Source: Zygnema cylindricum (Eukaryota > Streptophyta > Zygnematophyceae > Zygnematales > Zygnemataceae). Taken from it: a DNA stretch of 64,000 nucleotides. The notes beneath the pieces are model-generated. The model made no database searches. It was given only the letters and a program-made list of their open reading frames with translations, and was not told the origin of the DNA. The stretch lies in contig JBBHKE010001684.1 of NCBI GenBank assembly GCA_037447655.1, positions 124,001-188,000 on the forward strand, given 5' to 3'. Below are positions 45,458-57,000 of the stretch, one piece after another (within the stretch, counting starts at the first letter, position 1; each line of letters starts with the position of its first letter). The translations under genes and the position numbers were made by a program.

Positions 45458-46475
45458 ATGGAGCCCGTAAAATTACAGGTTATGGGCCCACCATTTAGGG
45501 TGCCTATGTTTGATGGAACAGATTTCACTTATTGGGAGTTCACGATGGAGGGATTTCTTTTCGAAAAGCACTTATGGGGAATTGTTTCGGGACAAGTGAG
45601 GTGTCCGCCACCTGGCTTTGGAAGAACTCACTATGGAGAATCATTTGGGGCTTTCCAAAAAACCAACCGGAGTAAGAGTGCAACGCAAGGTGAAGGGAAA
45701 ATCATTACCATGCAAGGGGAAAAAGGGGAAAAAAATAAAGGGACACTGATGGTGAGGGGAGCTAGGCTCTCGACTACGATTCCACTTGTGGGGATTATAA
45801 CTGAACGAAAAACTGAAGAAAATGACAGAAAAAGTTGTGAATATCAAAACGCTATAGAAAAACATCTCATACTTAGATATGTGTCTAAGTCCATAGCTAT
45901 CAGACTATTAAATCTAACCAAGTCTTTGGAAATCAAGGAAACACTAATTTAAATTTATAAGAGTGAGACTATACAGAGGCAACAGTTAGTCAAACAAGAA
46001 ATCAAGGCATATGTTTATAAAGGTGCTAGCATGATAATATTTTCCAATGATATTGTTGCGTTATATGTTGAGCTTGCTAGAGCGGGATATGTAGAATCTG
46101 AGGAGAGAAAGATTAATACACTAATCATAAAACTCGCAGATGAGTACGAATACATCATTTACCGTATGCACAAAATGGATGGCTCCTCATGGACTTAGAG
46201 CATTACCATGGGGATAATTCTTGTGAGGGAAAGCACTTTGGAGCTTCGTACGGGAAGTAACAGGGTGAATGCATTTATAGCTGGTGGTGACTGGCGGAAG
46301 CGTGATGAGAAGAACAGCGGTGACGAGCGGAAGCGTGATAAGAGGAAGAAAGACAAAGACAAACCTTATCGGAAATTTTGTGGAAAGAGAGGGAGAGGAA
46401 AAGAAATGTGAGCTTTAAAAAAGGGGGTTTACTTCTTTTGTAGGGAACTAGGTCATTATATAGTGGAATGCCCTT
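45458..46475 (+). pseudogene. Degenerate Copia gag
   Basis: From ATG at 45458: PPFRVPMFDGTDFTYWEFTM is the usual start of plant Copia Gag. The frame breaks several times; further Gag sequence (ARAGYVESEERKINTLIIKL) continues at about 46076-46135. A zinc knuckle is present near 46425-46475 as CRELGHYIVEC but its first Cys is Tyr. In-frame stops lie at 45950, about 46197 and 46409. Confidence 0.85.
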
Positions 46476-46577
46476 GATTGGAAGAACTTAGAAGTTGGAA
46501 TGTTGATGAGGAGGAAGAAACGGAAGAGGAGAAAGAGGATGAAGTAATTTTGGAGCTTCTTCACAACGGTGGAATGG

Positions 46578-47962
46578 AGAAAAGAGAAAAATACAAAAAA
46601 AATCCAGGAAAGTAACAGTGTGCTTTTGGAGGTATAAAGGAAGTAAAGGGAAGGGAGGTACTTGAGAGAGTAAAAAATAATGAGGATAATTTTATAGATA
46701 TGTTGGAAACAGAAAACTGGTCGGATAGGGAGACTTCAACGGATTCCGAGGAAAGAGGAGAAGTACAACTAGAGGGGGTTTTAAAGGATAAGGGAGAAGA
46801 TAAATATTTAATGAAAGGTTTAGGGGAGGAGAAATATTTATTGGGAATAAAGTCAGAAAGTGATAGTGGGAAGAATTACATAGGAAACAGTGAGGAAAGT
46901 TCATAAAATGGGGTGAGTATCATGGATAAAAATATGAGTACGGAAGATGTAGATTTTATAAGGAACTTAGTGGGGACTCTTGATTTAACGATATATTTGG
47001 GGGGTAATGGTTTTGACATCACTAATGGGAGTGATGTCGTCTATGAAGCTGTGTGTATAAAAAGGTTAGCATCTGGGTGTGTGTTGCACATTGGAGATAG
47101 GGCTGACTATTTGAATTGCAAGAGGGAAATAGGATTTTGTGTGGATGGAAAAGAGAAGAGGTGGATAAAATATTTGCTGGGATTTATGAAAAGTGGGATG
47201 CTTAATAAAATGTGTGATCAACAAGATGGAATGTTTATTTCAGCTCATCTAATGGACCTATTAAAATATAAGAGAGAAAAGTACACAAAAATTCCACGAA
47301 AGTAACAATGTGCTTTTGGAGGTATAAAGGAAGTAAATGGAAGGGAGGTACTTGAGAGAGTTAAAAATAATGAGGATAATTTTATAGATATGTTGGAAAC
47401 AGAAAACTGGTCGGATAGGGAGACTTCAACGGATTCCGAGGAAAGAGGAGAAGTACAACTAGAGGGGGTTTTAAAAGATAAGGGAGAAGATAAATATTTA
47501 ATGAAAGGTTTAGGGGAGGAGAAATATTTATTGGGAATAAAGTCAAAAAGTGATAGTGGGAAGAATTACATAGGAGAGAGTGAGGAAAGTTCATAAAATA
47601 GGGTGAGTATCATAGATAAAAATATGAGTACGGATGATGTAGATTTTATGAGGAACTTAGTGGGGACTCTTGATTTAACGATAAATTTGGGGGGTAATGG
47701 TTTTGACATCACTAATGGGAGTGATGTCGTCTATGAAGGTGTGTGTGTAAAAAGGTTAGCATTTGAGTGTGTGTTGCAGATTAGAGATAGGGCTGGCTGT
47801 TTGAATTGCAAGAGGGAAATTGGATTTTCTGTGGATGGAAAAGAGATGAGGTGGATAAAACATTTGCTCGATTTATGAAAAGTGGGATGCTTAATAAAAT
47901 GTGTGATCAGCAAGATGGAATGTTTACTTCAGCTCATCTAATGGACCTTTTAAAATATGAGG
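46578..47962 (+). repeat. 690-bp tandem duplication inside the retroelement
   Basis: Units of about 690 bp (46578-47268 and 47269-47962) are about 95% alike by eye. Each carries the same frame: METENW-type acidic segment ending SEESS, a TAA in the same place (46904 and 47594), then MSTEDVDF/MSTDDVDF ... TLDLTI.LGGNGFDITNGSD. I do not recognise this protein as a standard Copia domain. Confidence 0.88.
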
Positions 47963-48145
47963 GTATTGTTTTAAAGTTTTATAAAAGGAAAAGGAAAAGA
48001 AAAAAGAAAAAGGGGGAGGAGGTGTTTGTTTTTTTTTTTTATGTGGGAGTTGAAAAGAAAATAGACTAGAAAATAAGGGGAGTGTTGATATTTGTGTATT
48101 TTCTAGGTCTGTATTAGGATAGAAAAAGGCAGAGGCAATATGCCT

Positions 48146-48757
48146 CTAACTCCCTTTCTCTTCCGAGCCTACCTCATCATCTAAGATTATAACTCCCTCT
48201 TCCATACTCCCCTCACTTCCATTCTTTAGTTCCATAGGTGTGGTACAACTATGAGCCTTGTCCATTTGTAATTTTTTTAACATGTTTCCAATGGCCTCCT
48301 TTTGAGATAATCTTATTATATTTTTATCTCTGTCTCTCTCTACCTGAATTCCCAACATATACCTTGGTTCTCCCATATCTTTCATTTCAAATCTTCCTTT
48401 TAGACCATTTCTCAACTTATTTATTTTATCCATTGATTTACTTAAAACAAGCAAATCATCAACATAAATTGAAATAAAAATAATTCCTTTCTCGTCTTCA
48501 AACAAATAAATTGAGTGATTTGAGCTGATCCGAATATATCCTAAACTTGTAAGAAACTCATCGAGCTTCTTGTTCCATTGCCTGGGCGCTTGTTTCAACC
48601 CATACAAAGATTTGATTAATCGACATACCTTGCTCTCCTCCCCTTGCTCCACCAATTTTTTGGGCTGTCTAATAAATATCTCCTCTTCCAACTCTCCATG
48701 TAGGAAGGCCGTCTTGATGTCCATCTGATGTACTTCCATGTCTTCTGCTGCCACCAT
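48146..48757 (-). pseudogene. Copia reverse-transcriptase fragment, inverted relative to gag
   Basis: The 203-residue frame has classic Copia RT motifs: HQMDIKTAFLHGELEEEIFI, CRLIKSLYGLKQAPRQWNKK, SIYVDDLLVLSKS (catalytic YVDD) and MKDMGEPRYMLGIQVERD. It lacks the N-terminal RT part, RNase H and everything else of pol, so it cannot function alone. Confidence 0.93.
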
Positions 48758-48929
48758 AATGAGAAGTATCCGTACAGAGGGAAACCTGTTGATATTTGTG
48801 TAACTGTGTTAAATACGAGAGTATTTTCTTAAGTTTTATGAAAGGAAAAGGAAAAAGAAAAAAGGGAGGGGGTGTTTGTTTACTTGTTTGTGTAAGTTGA
48901 AAAGAAAATAGACTAGAAAATAAGGGGAG

Positions 48930-49810
48930 TGTTGATATTTGTGTATTTTCTAGGTCTGTATTAGGATAGAAAAAGGCAGAGGCAATATGCCTCTAACTCC
49001 CCTCTCCAAGCCCCCACACTTGTTATAGTCACTGAAGGCTAGATAGGGAGATAGAGTCATCGCTGCCTAGGCCCTCTTGAGAAGACAAGGGGTAATTTAG
49101 GTAGATTTACCAAAAAGGTGCTTCACAGACGTAGGAATTGATCTTGGTACCTACCGCCTGTCAAAACACCCGTAGCTGTCAGCTTTGTCTGTTTGGTCTA
49201 GGACTAGTGCTACGATATATTAGGTTTGATAGTTATTTAAACAGTTACAGGTAGAGATTCCCATTTAACAGGATTACAGGTTTATATGGCAAAGAAACAA
49301 ATGTACTTTAAGTGCCGAACGAAACAAATAGTACGAACATTTATTTTGACGGTCCATATTAAATGACGATATAAATCGGACGGTCGTGGTTAACTCCGGC
49401 TTCGCGGAAAGGACAATTTGGCGGTTTGCGGACGTCGCCACCTCTGGATGACACTTGGCAACATCATACGGGTTTACGGAATCTACGAAACGGCAGACAA
49501 CAAATTCGGATGTGACAAATGTCGCATTATGGTTGTGTCGTACAATGTCTGTACAAAAAGAACTCCGGCACTTGTACTTTCTTGTACGGTACAGTATTGT
49601 GATTGGTCAGTATTTCAGTACCAAGGGGTTTAGCGAGGGGTTTAGGACTTACAATATTTTGGGTAGGTAGCCGACTCTCCCATAGATAATCTTGTATAAA
49701 AGGCTAACTTTGGCCAGCCGTAACAATAAACTCAGTTGACCATTTTTAGTGATTATTTTTGTTGTAGACTCAGGGGAGTCCAAGCTACACAAGGGTGTAG
49801 TCGCAGGGTG
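48930..49810 (+). repeat. Copia LTR, right copy (right boundary approximate)
   Basis: Begins TGTTGATATTTGTGTATTTT after the polypurine tract. It is followed by leader and ATGGAGCCCATAGAATTACA, the same gag start as at 45458, so it is itself a 5' LTR-like copy. Confidence 0.75.
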
Positions 49811-50055
49811 GCTGCATTTATAAGGGAAAGTCAAAGTGGGGAATGTTATCTAAAACTCATATTCTAACTTTTCATTTTATGATGGAACTGAGCACACATA
49901 AAGTTTTATTTCACGAGGTGAAGTTGTAATGGGTTTCTGATTGTCAAGGGGTTAATCATTTCGGTTTATATAAACTTGGAGTCGACACTATCTAGATTAG
50001 CTTCTTTGGACCTGCGAATTCTCTGTGGCAATGGAGCCCATAGAATTACAAAAAT

Positions 50056-53000
50056 GTAGACTACTACGAAACTTTCTAAAATTAGTGACGTCTACAAAAA
50101 CGGCCACGGTTGTAGACGTCGAGTTTTTTGTGACATTTTAGATGTTTAGGGTTTTGTGACATTGCGAAGTCATGCTACCTTATGACGTCATCAACACGTA
50201 AACTTTCCGCCATGGCTTCCTGATTTCTTTTTCTCACCATTTATCATTTTATATGCCATCAAAATGAGTCCATTTTTTTTTTAAAGGAAAAAAACATATC
50301 TTCCATTTGATATTATTATTGTTGCATTTCATTTAGAGGTGAGAGAAAGAGGAGCGGTTGAATGAAAAAGATGAGGAGAGACGAGGACGTTGTAAATTTT
50401 TGCAAAGGACCCATGAACGAAAGTGGAGGTCTAAGACCCCAACGAAATTTTTTCCGTACATGCTTGTCATTTTTGTACGTACATGCGTGTGTTAAGCATG
50501 TAAAAAAATAGCTTGTACTTTCCCTCGTTCAAGAAATTTTGAAGACGTTTCACACGTGCAATACCTTCTTTCTATTCGTCGATAGGTGGTTGTTTTGGTT
50601 AAAATCAGATCGCGATTTGATTCCAGTGCAAGTGTGAAGATGAGCTGGAAGTGGGTCGCGATGATAATAACGCCAAATTGTCATCCTTACAAGTTCCAAG
50701 ATGTCACAAAATGTACTTGTGTTTTTGCCCATTTTTCGTACGGCGTAATATTTATTGTTGGAAGTCCCATTTTACGTGAAATCGACGGAAAAAAAACCTT
50801 ACTTGAACACATGGGAACACTCCCTTAACTCGTTCCAATCAAATATGACGGAAGCCCCTACTAGGAAAACTCTCCATGGAGACTATCCCTTACGAAGAAA
50901 CTGGAACGAAAAGTAGTTACGTGTATTTTTTTGTTTTGCCCCTTTTGTACCTTGATGGTCTTTCCATTGAACATTTTGCAAAATAGTTGAGTCTATCCAA
51001 AAGTGTCATGTCCTGCGATTCGCGTCTTTATTGACGCACTATATTTCTTGAAGCCAATGTGAAATGCCATGTAGACATCATGCACTCGAAATTTTAATTT
51101 ATACTTTGCTTGTTCTTCATTCTTTAGGCCAAAGCGCCGATTTTATATAACAGGTTTGACAGCAGCATGCCATTTAGACCCGTCACACGCTCGATTGCTT
51201 TTGGGGGCCAGCTCCGCATCGCATCAATTTGGACATGCCACCTAAGAACTTCAAACGCACAAAATTTTCCTGTTCACACGGTCGACGTTTGAACATGTGA
51301 GAACGGGTTGCGCAGTTTTCACCCGTCTGAACAAGGGTAATTGACAGCTTGACACTATTTAAAACGTACCTATAATAGAGTGGAATAAACATTAGCGTTG
51401 GTACTCTATTTTAGGTTCAAGGTTTGTGACATAAGGGCGCCGATGTAACGTTATCAACACTACTATTTCCATTGAGCGCCAACTAAGGGTGAAGTTCCAT
51501 CAGCGAAAAGTGTCGTTTCTAACAGAAATCCGCGACTCTCCGTACCAGATCGTACCGCCTATTTTGTTTTTATACGAAAACCAACATTACAGAGAATCTT
51601 GCCGATACTCTCCGGAGGTCTTAGAGGTAATACTTGCCGTCGAATGTTCATCTGCGATGAGTTTGCTTCAATTTCTACGTTAGACTCAACCCACCTCGAC
51701 GAGGTGGGTTGGCATACACATAAAAAAAAAATTGTGACACGGTGGACAATTAAGCTACGTGTCATGATGGAAAACCAACGAAAAATCTTAAGATTTGCAC
51801 ATGACACGCGGTTTCCAAAATACAACCGAAAATAAAAACGAAATTTCGTAACATTCCCTCGTCACGCTATTTTCGAAACGACACAATTACGCCTCTATCC
51901 TGAGCGATTTTCTTTTTTGGTTTGAAAGCTGGTGATGGCTCGAGACCTATAATCCACTCTATTTGGGAGATTTAAAATTCCCTTACAGAAATCAGATTTG
52001 TTGCTGTACCTTGAAAACCTCAATTTTTGAACTACTAGGAAAAACAAAAATTCCTTCAAAATTCAAATTTGTCGCCGGACCTTGAAAAGTTCAAAATTTG
52101 AATTCAAAGTTTCCAAACCCTGTTTCCCAAAAAGCGTCAAGAATCGACAAAAATACATTCCTATTGAACATAAAATTTGAATTTTGACCCCAACCGTCGC
52201 GCCGACCACCTCGCACGTGATTCTAGAACCTCCGAGGTGTACCGACCAATCTCAGAACTCAACGACAAAACTATCCACGCCGTCGTGGAAGGTCTTGCCC
52301 AAGATAAAACAAAAAAATCGTACAGAAATCGTACCCTCCGGAGAGAAGAAATAGATGAAAGGAGGGAAGGAGGGGGGGAGGGAGGGAGGGAGGGGGGGAG
52401 GGAGGGAGACATGGGGAAACAATTGGGAGGAGTTTTAGAATAAAGGTAGAGCGGATGGGTAGGGTAGGGGGAGTTAGGCTTTGTTTGTTTGTTTGTTTTT
52501 TTTTGTTTTTCTGTGTATTATATTTCCTTTTTTTTCAAACGTTTTGTAAATTAGTTTTCATTAAAATTTTGGCTAGTTAGCTTTAGTTTTCAATATTTAT
52601 AGAAATAAGACGGGGGGAGGGGAGGGGAAAGGAAGGTCAAAAGAGGGTTGACTTCCTATGGAGTTGGAGACTTCACAATAACCTATTTCCATCCGAGGTG
52701 ACTTTTATTTTTCTGTTTAAACATGTTTTTTTATCGTCTTATGTCATAGATTTTTTGTGTTTTTCTTGTTGAAACAATGTTTTTTTATCATTTTTTGTCT
52801 TATATTTTTTGTGTTTTTCTTGTTGGAACTATGTTTTTTTATTTATTGTTTTTTGTCATATACTTTTTGTCTTTTCTGTGTTATTTCTTGTGCCGATTGA
52901 ATGAGTTTTATTCAATTTTGGCTTTCCGTATGGCGCCGGTTTTGTTTTTTTTGCTTGTTGTAAGTTCGGTTTTTTGTTGTCAATTTGTCATTCCTCATGA

Positions 53001-54054
53001 TATTTTTCTTTTCAACGCATTGTAATACACTCCCTTGCAATAGTGTTGTTGACACTAGTTTGAGATTTTGGTAATGTAAACACGTGAGACTTATAATAAC
53101 GAAGCTATAATATTTGTAGTATAAATAGTCATTAATGTTAGTCATACTAATCTTGATGTGCAATGTACACCTTTCAACCTTGTTAAACCCTAAAAACTAA
53201 CCCTAAGTTGAGTACATCTATCATTGAGTATCTATTGCCAATGACAATCCATTTATTAGAATTAGTGTGGACTCCTCGCTTGCTTTTGTAGACTCTTGTT
53301 GCATATTGTATTACAGCAATGGATTGAATTAATTATTTAGGGATTGCTGCGATCCACACTAAACTATGTGCAGGGCTTCTAAAGTTGGCACACGAGGTTG
53401 AAATGGTCTCTGATAATAGGTTTTCCAACAAAGGGTTTTTAAGGGATTTAAAAGGATTTTAGGTTGGTAAGGTCTGCGATTTGACTTTTTCTAATGATCA
53501 GTAGAAGACAAAAATTTGAAATAACATTTAGGTCACCTATTTTTTTGAACAAATAGAAGGTTTATAGAAAATTGTATTTTAATTCCCCTGTCGGTCTCAT
53601 CTTCCGATGGTGAAACGATGTTTGGATCAACCTTAAACTAGATTTAATTTAAATATAAACTTTTCCATCCACCCAAAAAGAATGGTGCACAAAAAAAAAT
53701 AAAAAAAAATGACGTGAACACATTAGGTTGCAAGTACTTCGAATTTACGTAAATGTTGTAACTGAAAATAACAATACACTGACAAAAACTAAAAAGGAAA
53801 AATGATAGAAACATATCGATACTGCAGACTCCAGATTTCGACGTTTCCAGTATTAGCTGCAGCCTTATTTCAAATTTCTTTTTTTAATTATTATTAAATC
53901 AATCGGGTTACTTTTAAACCAACATAAAAAAACAATCATACCAAACCATAAATCAAACCTTTCTCTCTCAGTTGCATTAAAATAACTCAATTTGCATTCA
54001 AATTATTCAAATAATCAATTCTAATAATTCAATTTAAATAATCCACTTCCGTTC
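50056..54054. other. Intergenic between the retroelement and RsgA
   Basis: Contains element copy C (51485-51900), two related AATTTGAATTC-rich units at about 51980-52110, a (GGGA)n tract at 52358-52412, T/G-rich sequence at 52700-53000 and AT-rich DNA. Frames at 50586-50828 and 52177-52443 were examined and not accepted. Confidence 0.55.
51485..51900 (-). mobile_element. Dispersed element family, copy C (inverted)
   Basis: Reads in reverse the landmarks of copies A and B: GGGTGAAGTTCCATCAGCGA, TATTTTGTTTTTATACG, AGAGAATCTTGCCGATA, a palindrome AACCCACCTCGACGAGGTGG (51690-51709) and ACAACCGAAAATAAAAACGA. Confidence 0.75.
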
Positions 54055-57000
54055 CTACTTGTCACCTATTTTAACAACAACATTTTCTTCAACGACATTT
54101 TCTTCGACAATATTTTCTTTAACAACATTTTCCGACTCTGAACTTTGTTCCTCCCAAAGAATCGTATCGAGTTCTTGCCGTCCTTGTTTTCGAGATTCCC
54201 TCCGATGTTTCTTCAAACTTAGTCGAGGCTCGGCGGTTTTCAATCCCGACGCCCCAGATTTATACCTGACAACCAAAAAAAAAAAAACAAAAAAAAACAA
54301 AACGGAAAAACAAACAAGAATTTAAAATTCAACGAGTTCACCGTTAATTTCTATTGATCGTGAAGAAATAACTAGTATTTGACTGTTTGATATTTGGTGT
54401 TAACAATATTCGATCTCCAGCGCGAATGGCGTGGACGATTGTCAACCACATGTCAAGGAAAAAAAAATAGTATTATTATTAAGGCTATTTTGTGTTCAGA
54501 GGGCAGAAAAAAAAAAGAACCAGGACCAAATTAGAAGTTTTAATAACGATAAATGTCATTCGAGGTGTAGATATTCGGTACGCCGTCTACCACCGTTAGT
54601 ATGGACCACACTAATTTAAGAACCAACATTGCACACAAGTGATTCCCCACTGTCAATTCACGTTCTCACTCATCATTCTCCTTCTTTTCTTTTCTCATTC
54701 TTATTCTCTTCTACGTTCTCTTTCGCTTTTCCTTCCTCATTCTCCACTAAAGTGGGCCACATTGTTCTTCATCCACACTAATTATGGCAGATCGGTCTTC
54801 TGCTACAGTCTTTGTAAAACTGTCCACCGAATTTAAATATAAGAAATGTGATGTGACTTGACATGACACCCAAAGTAAACCATCAATCAGTGGAAGAAAC
54901 GACTAGAAGAGAGCGAGAGAGAATGCAGAAAACACTAACTGGAAAGAAATAAAACAAAAATACAGGACAATTTCCCGTGTAAAAAGTACACTGCCCATAA
55001 CTATTAGTTTTAGTAAATGAAGTTGGCGAATTGTTAGTGTTAAAGTGGATTTTGAACTAACTACACTAAATCATGTCTTGCACGTGGCTCACGAGAGTGT
55101 TATACACATAGTCTTATTAACACTAATTAACACAGAATCTTATGAAAAAACACGCACTCGTGAAAAAGTTATAAACACCAATAGCGATGTAAGTGAGGTG
55201 TACCTGACATCCGATTCCCGCTTTGTCCCTAGCTCCTGTTTTTCCGCTTCTTCCCTTTTTGTCACTTCCTCTAATAACTGTGAATAATGTCGAAACCTCT
55301 CCCAATCATCACTCATAATACACCCGGGCTCCCCCAAATGTTGGCAATCGGAAAATGCGCATCGAGCGTCACTCTTTTCTGACTGCAAACGGATCTGCAA
55401 GCCGACAATCACATAGAAACAGGTTAAAAATCAAATGAGAACGGTGACAGACTCAGTAAGTACGGATTTGCAAAGCCGAGAACCACATAAAAACAAGTTA
55501 AAAACAAGTTAAAACTCGAATAAAAACGGATAAGACTCGGAAAAGAACAGTGAAAAATTGAATAAGAACGGATATGCAAAGCCCAGAGCCACAAAGAAAC
55601 AGGTTAAAGCTTGAATGTAAATGAACGCCAACTGTAAATAAATTAAGGCCACTTAAAAACCGCTCTGCGTCCAAATGCTTGTTTGTACAACAAAAAATTC
55701 GAGGCTACTTTTTCTCTCCCATCTAATACCTGATTGCCGGTAAGAGTTACAAGAGGAGCAAATTCGTAAAACATTCCTCTCGGTTAATGTCATGAACTAA
55801 CAGTTTCTCCCAATCAATACCCAGTTGCTGGTAAGGTTTATGCCGGGAAAGAGAAAAACCACAAGTCCACTTTGATTTTAAAATTGACTTTGGCAAGCCT
55901 TGTTACCAAACATTTTTGTTCATGGTAAGAACCGTGGTAAGACTTACTTCCAAAAATAGAAAAGCCACAATTAGAAAGTTGTGGTTTTAACTATAATTCA
56001 AATGTGCGAAAACATTTGGTAACGCTATTTGTGGTTTCACGCACTATACGCGTATTATAATCGAAAAAACCATATAGTATGCAAATAGTACGGGTTCACA
56101 ACATATAGAGTTTCCAATTGTTTTTCGCACAGTTGAACTATGGTATGAACTATTGTATTAACCATGGTAAGAATTACTTGGGAAAAAAGGAAAAAGTCAC
56201 ATCAAATTTAACAATGATAAAAATTTCCCCTGGGAAATAGAGGAGCCTCAAGGACAAAGTCCTCTTTTTTGGTATTAAGTATGGCGGGACTTATTTTAAT
56301 TTATGGTACTAATATTTTTGTCAGGAATAAGAAAAGCCACAATAACAAAGTCCTCTGTCTTTATGATACTATCTATGGCAAGATTTACGTCAGAAAAAAA
56401 AAGAGGATTAACTATGGTAATACTTCCTGCATGCTATAAGCCTCAGTAAAACTTACTTAGGTAAAGATAGAAGCCACAACTGCAAAATCCTCTTTGTTTA
56501 TGGTTTTGGCTACAGTAAGACTTATTACAAAGTCCTGATGGTAAAACCTATGGCAATACCTATGGTTATACCGACAGTAAAACCTATGGTAAGACTCTCT
56601 TTATCCTTTTAACTACGATAAAACTTACTTCGGGAAAGAGATAAGCAACATCGAGGGAGGATACGGTGGCGAGAGATGGTTGACTGAAGCCGGGAGTATC
56701 GGCCAATAATCCTCCATTTGGGAGACGTGACAGTTCCACGTGACGAGTTGTGTGCCGTCCACGACCACTTCGACCCGAGACCTCTCCCACTCGAAGCTCA
56801 ACGATTTGCTGATTGTCACTTGCCACCTGGCAGGCAGAGAGAGGACCGAAGGATCATTGGGAAGTTCCCTTGGAGTCGGTGAAGGTTTCCAATGCTCTTA
56901 TCACTTTCAGGGTTTTTAAAATGTAGAATAGAGGAGGAGAGAGGGGCGGAGAAGGAGAGGGAAGATAGGGGGGAGGGGGGAGAGGGGAGAGGGGGGGGAG

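Larger units (their letters stand above)
44339..50055 (+). mobile_element. Rearranged Copia-type LTR retroelement
   Basis: Parts in order: LTR beginning TGTTGTTATTTGTGTATTTT (44339); leader; degenerate gag (45458-46475); a 690-bp tandem duplication (about 46578-47962); polypurine tract AAAATAAGGGGAG (48070-48082) with only the first about 75 bases of an LTR; an inverted reverse-transcriptase fragment (48146-48757); a second polypurine tract and LTR (from 48930); leader; and the first bases of gag again, stopping near 50055. Protease and integrase are not recognised. The structure suggests aberrant reverse transcription or recombination rather than a simple insertion. Confidence 0.85.

Noticed and set aside
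50586-50828. 80-codon plus-strand frame MVVLVKIRSRFDSSASVKMS
   Set aside because: No domain or splice partner recognised, and it lies in repeat-rich intergenic DNA.
52177-52443. 88-codon plus-strand frame with fairly gene-like composition (RTSEVYRPISELNDKTIHAV)
   Set aside because: It opens without ATG, has a stop just upstream and no acceptor between, and ends in a (GGGA)n tract. No homology recognised.
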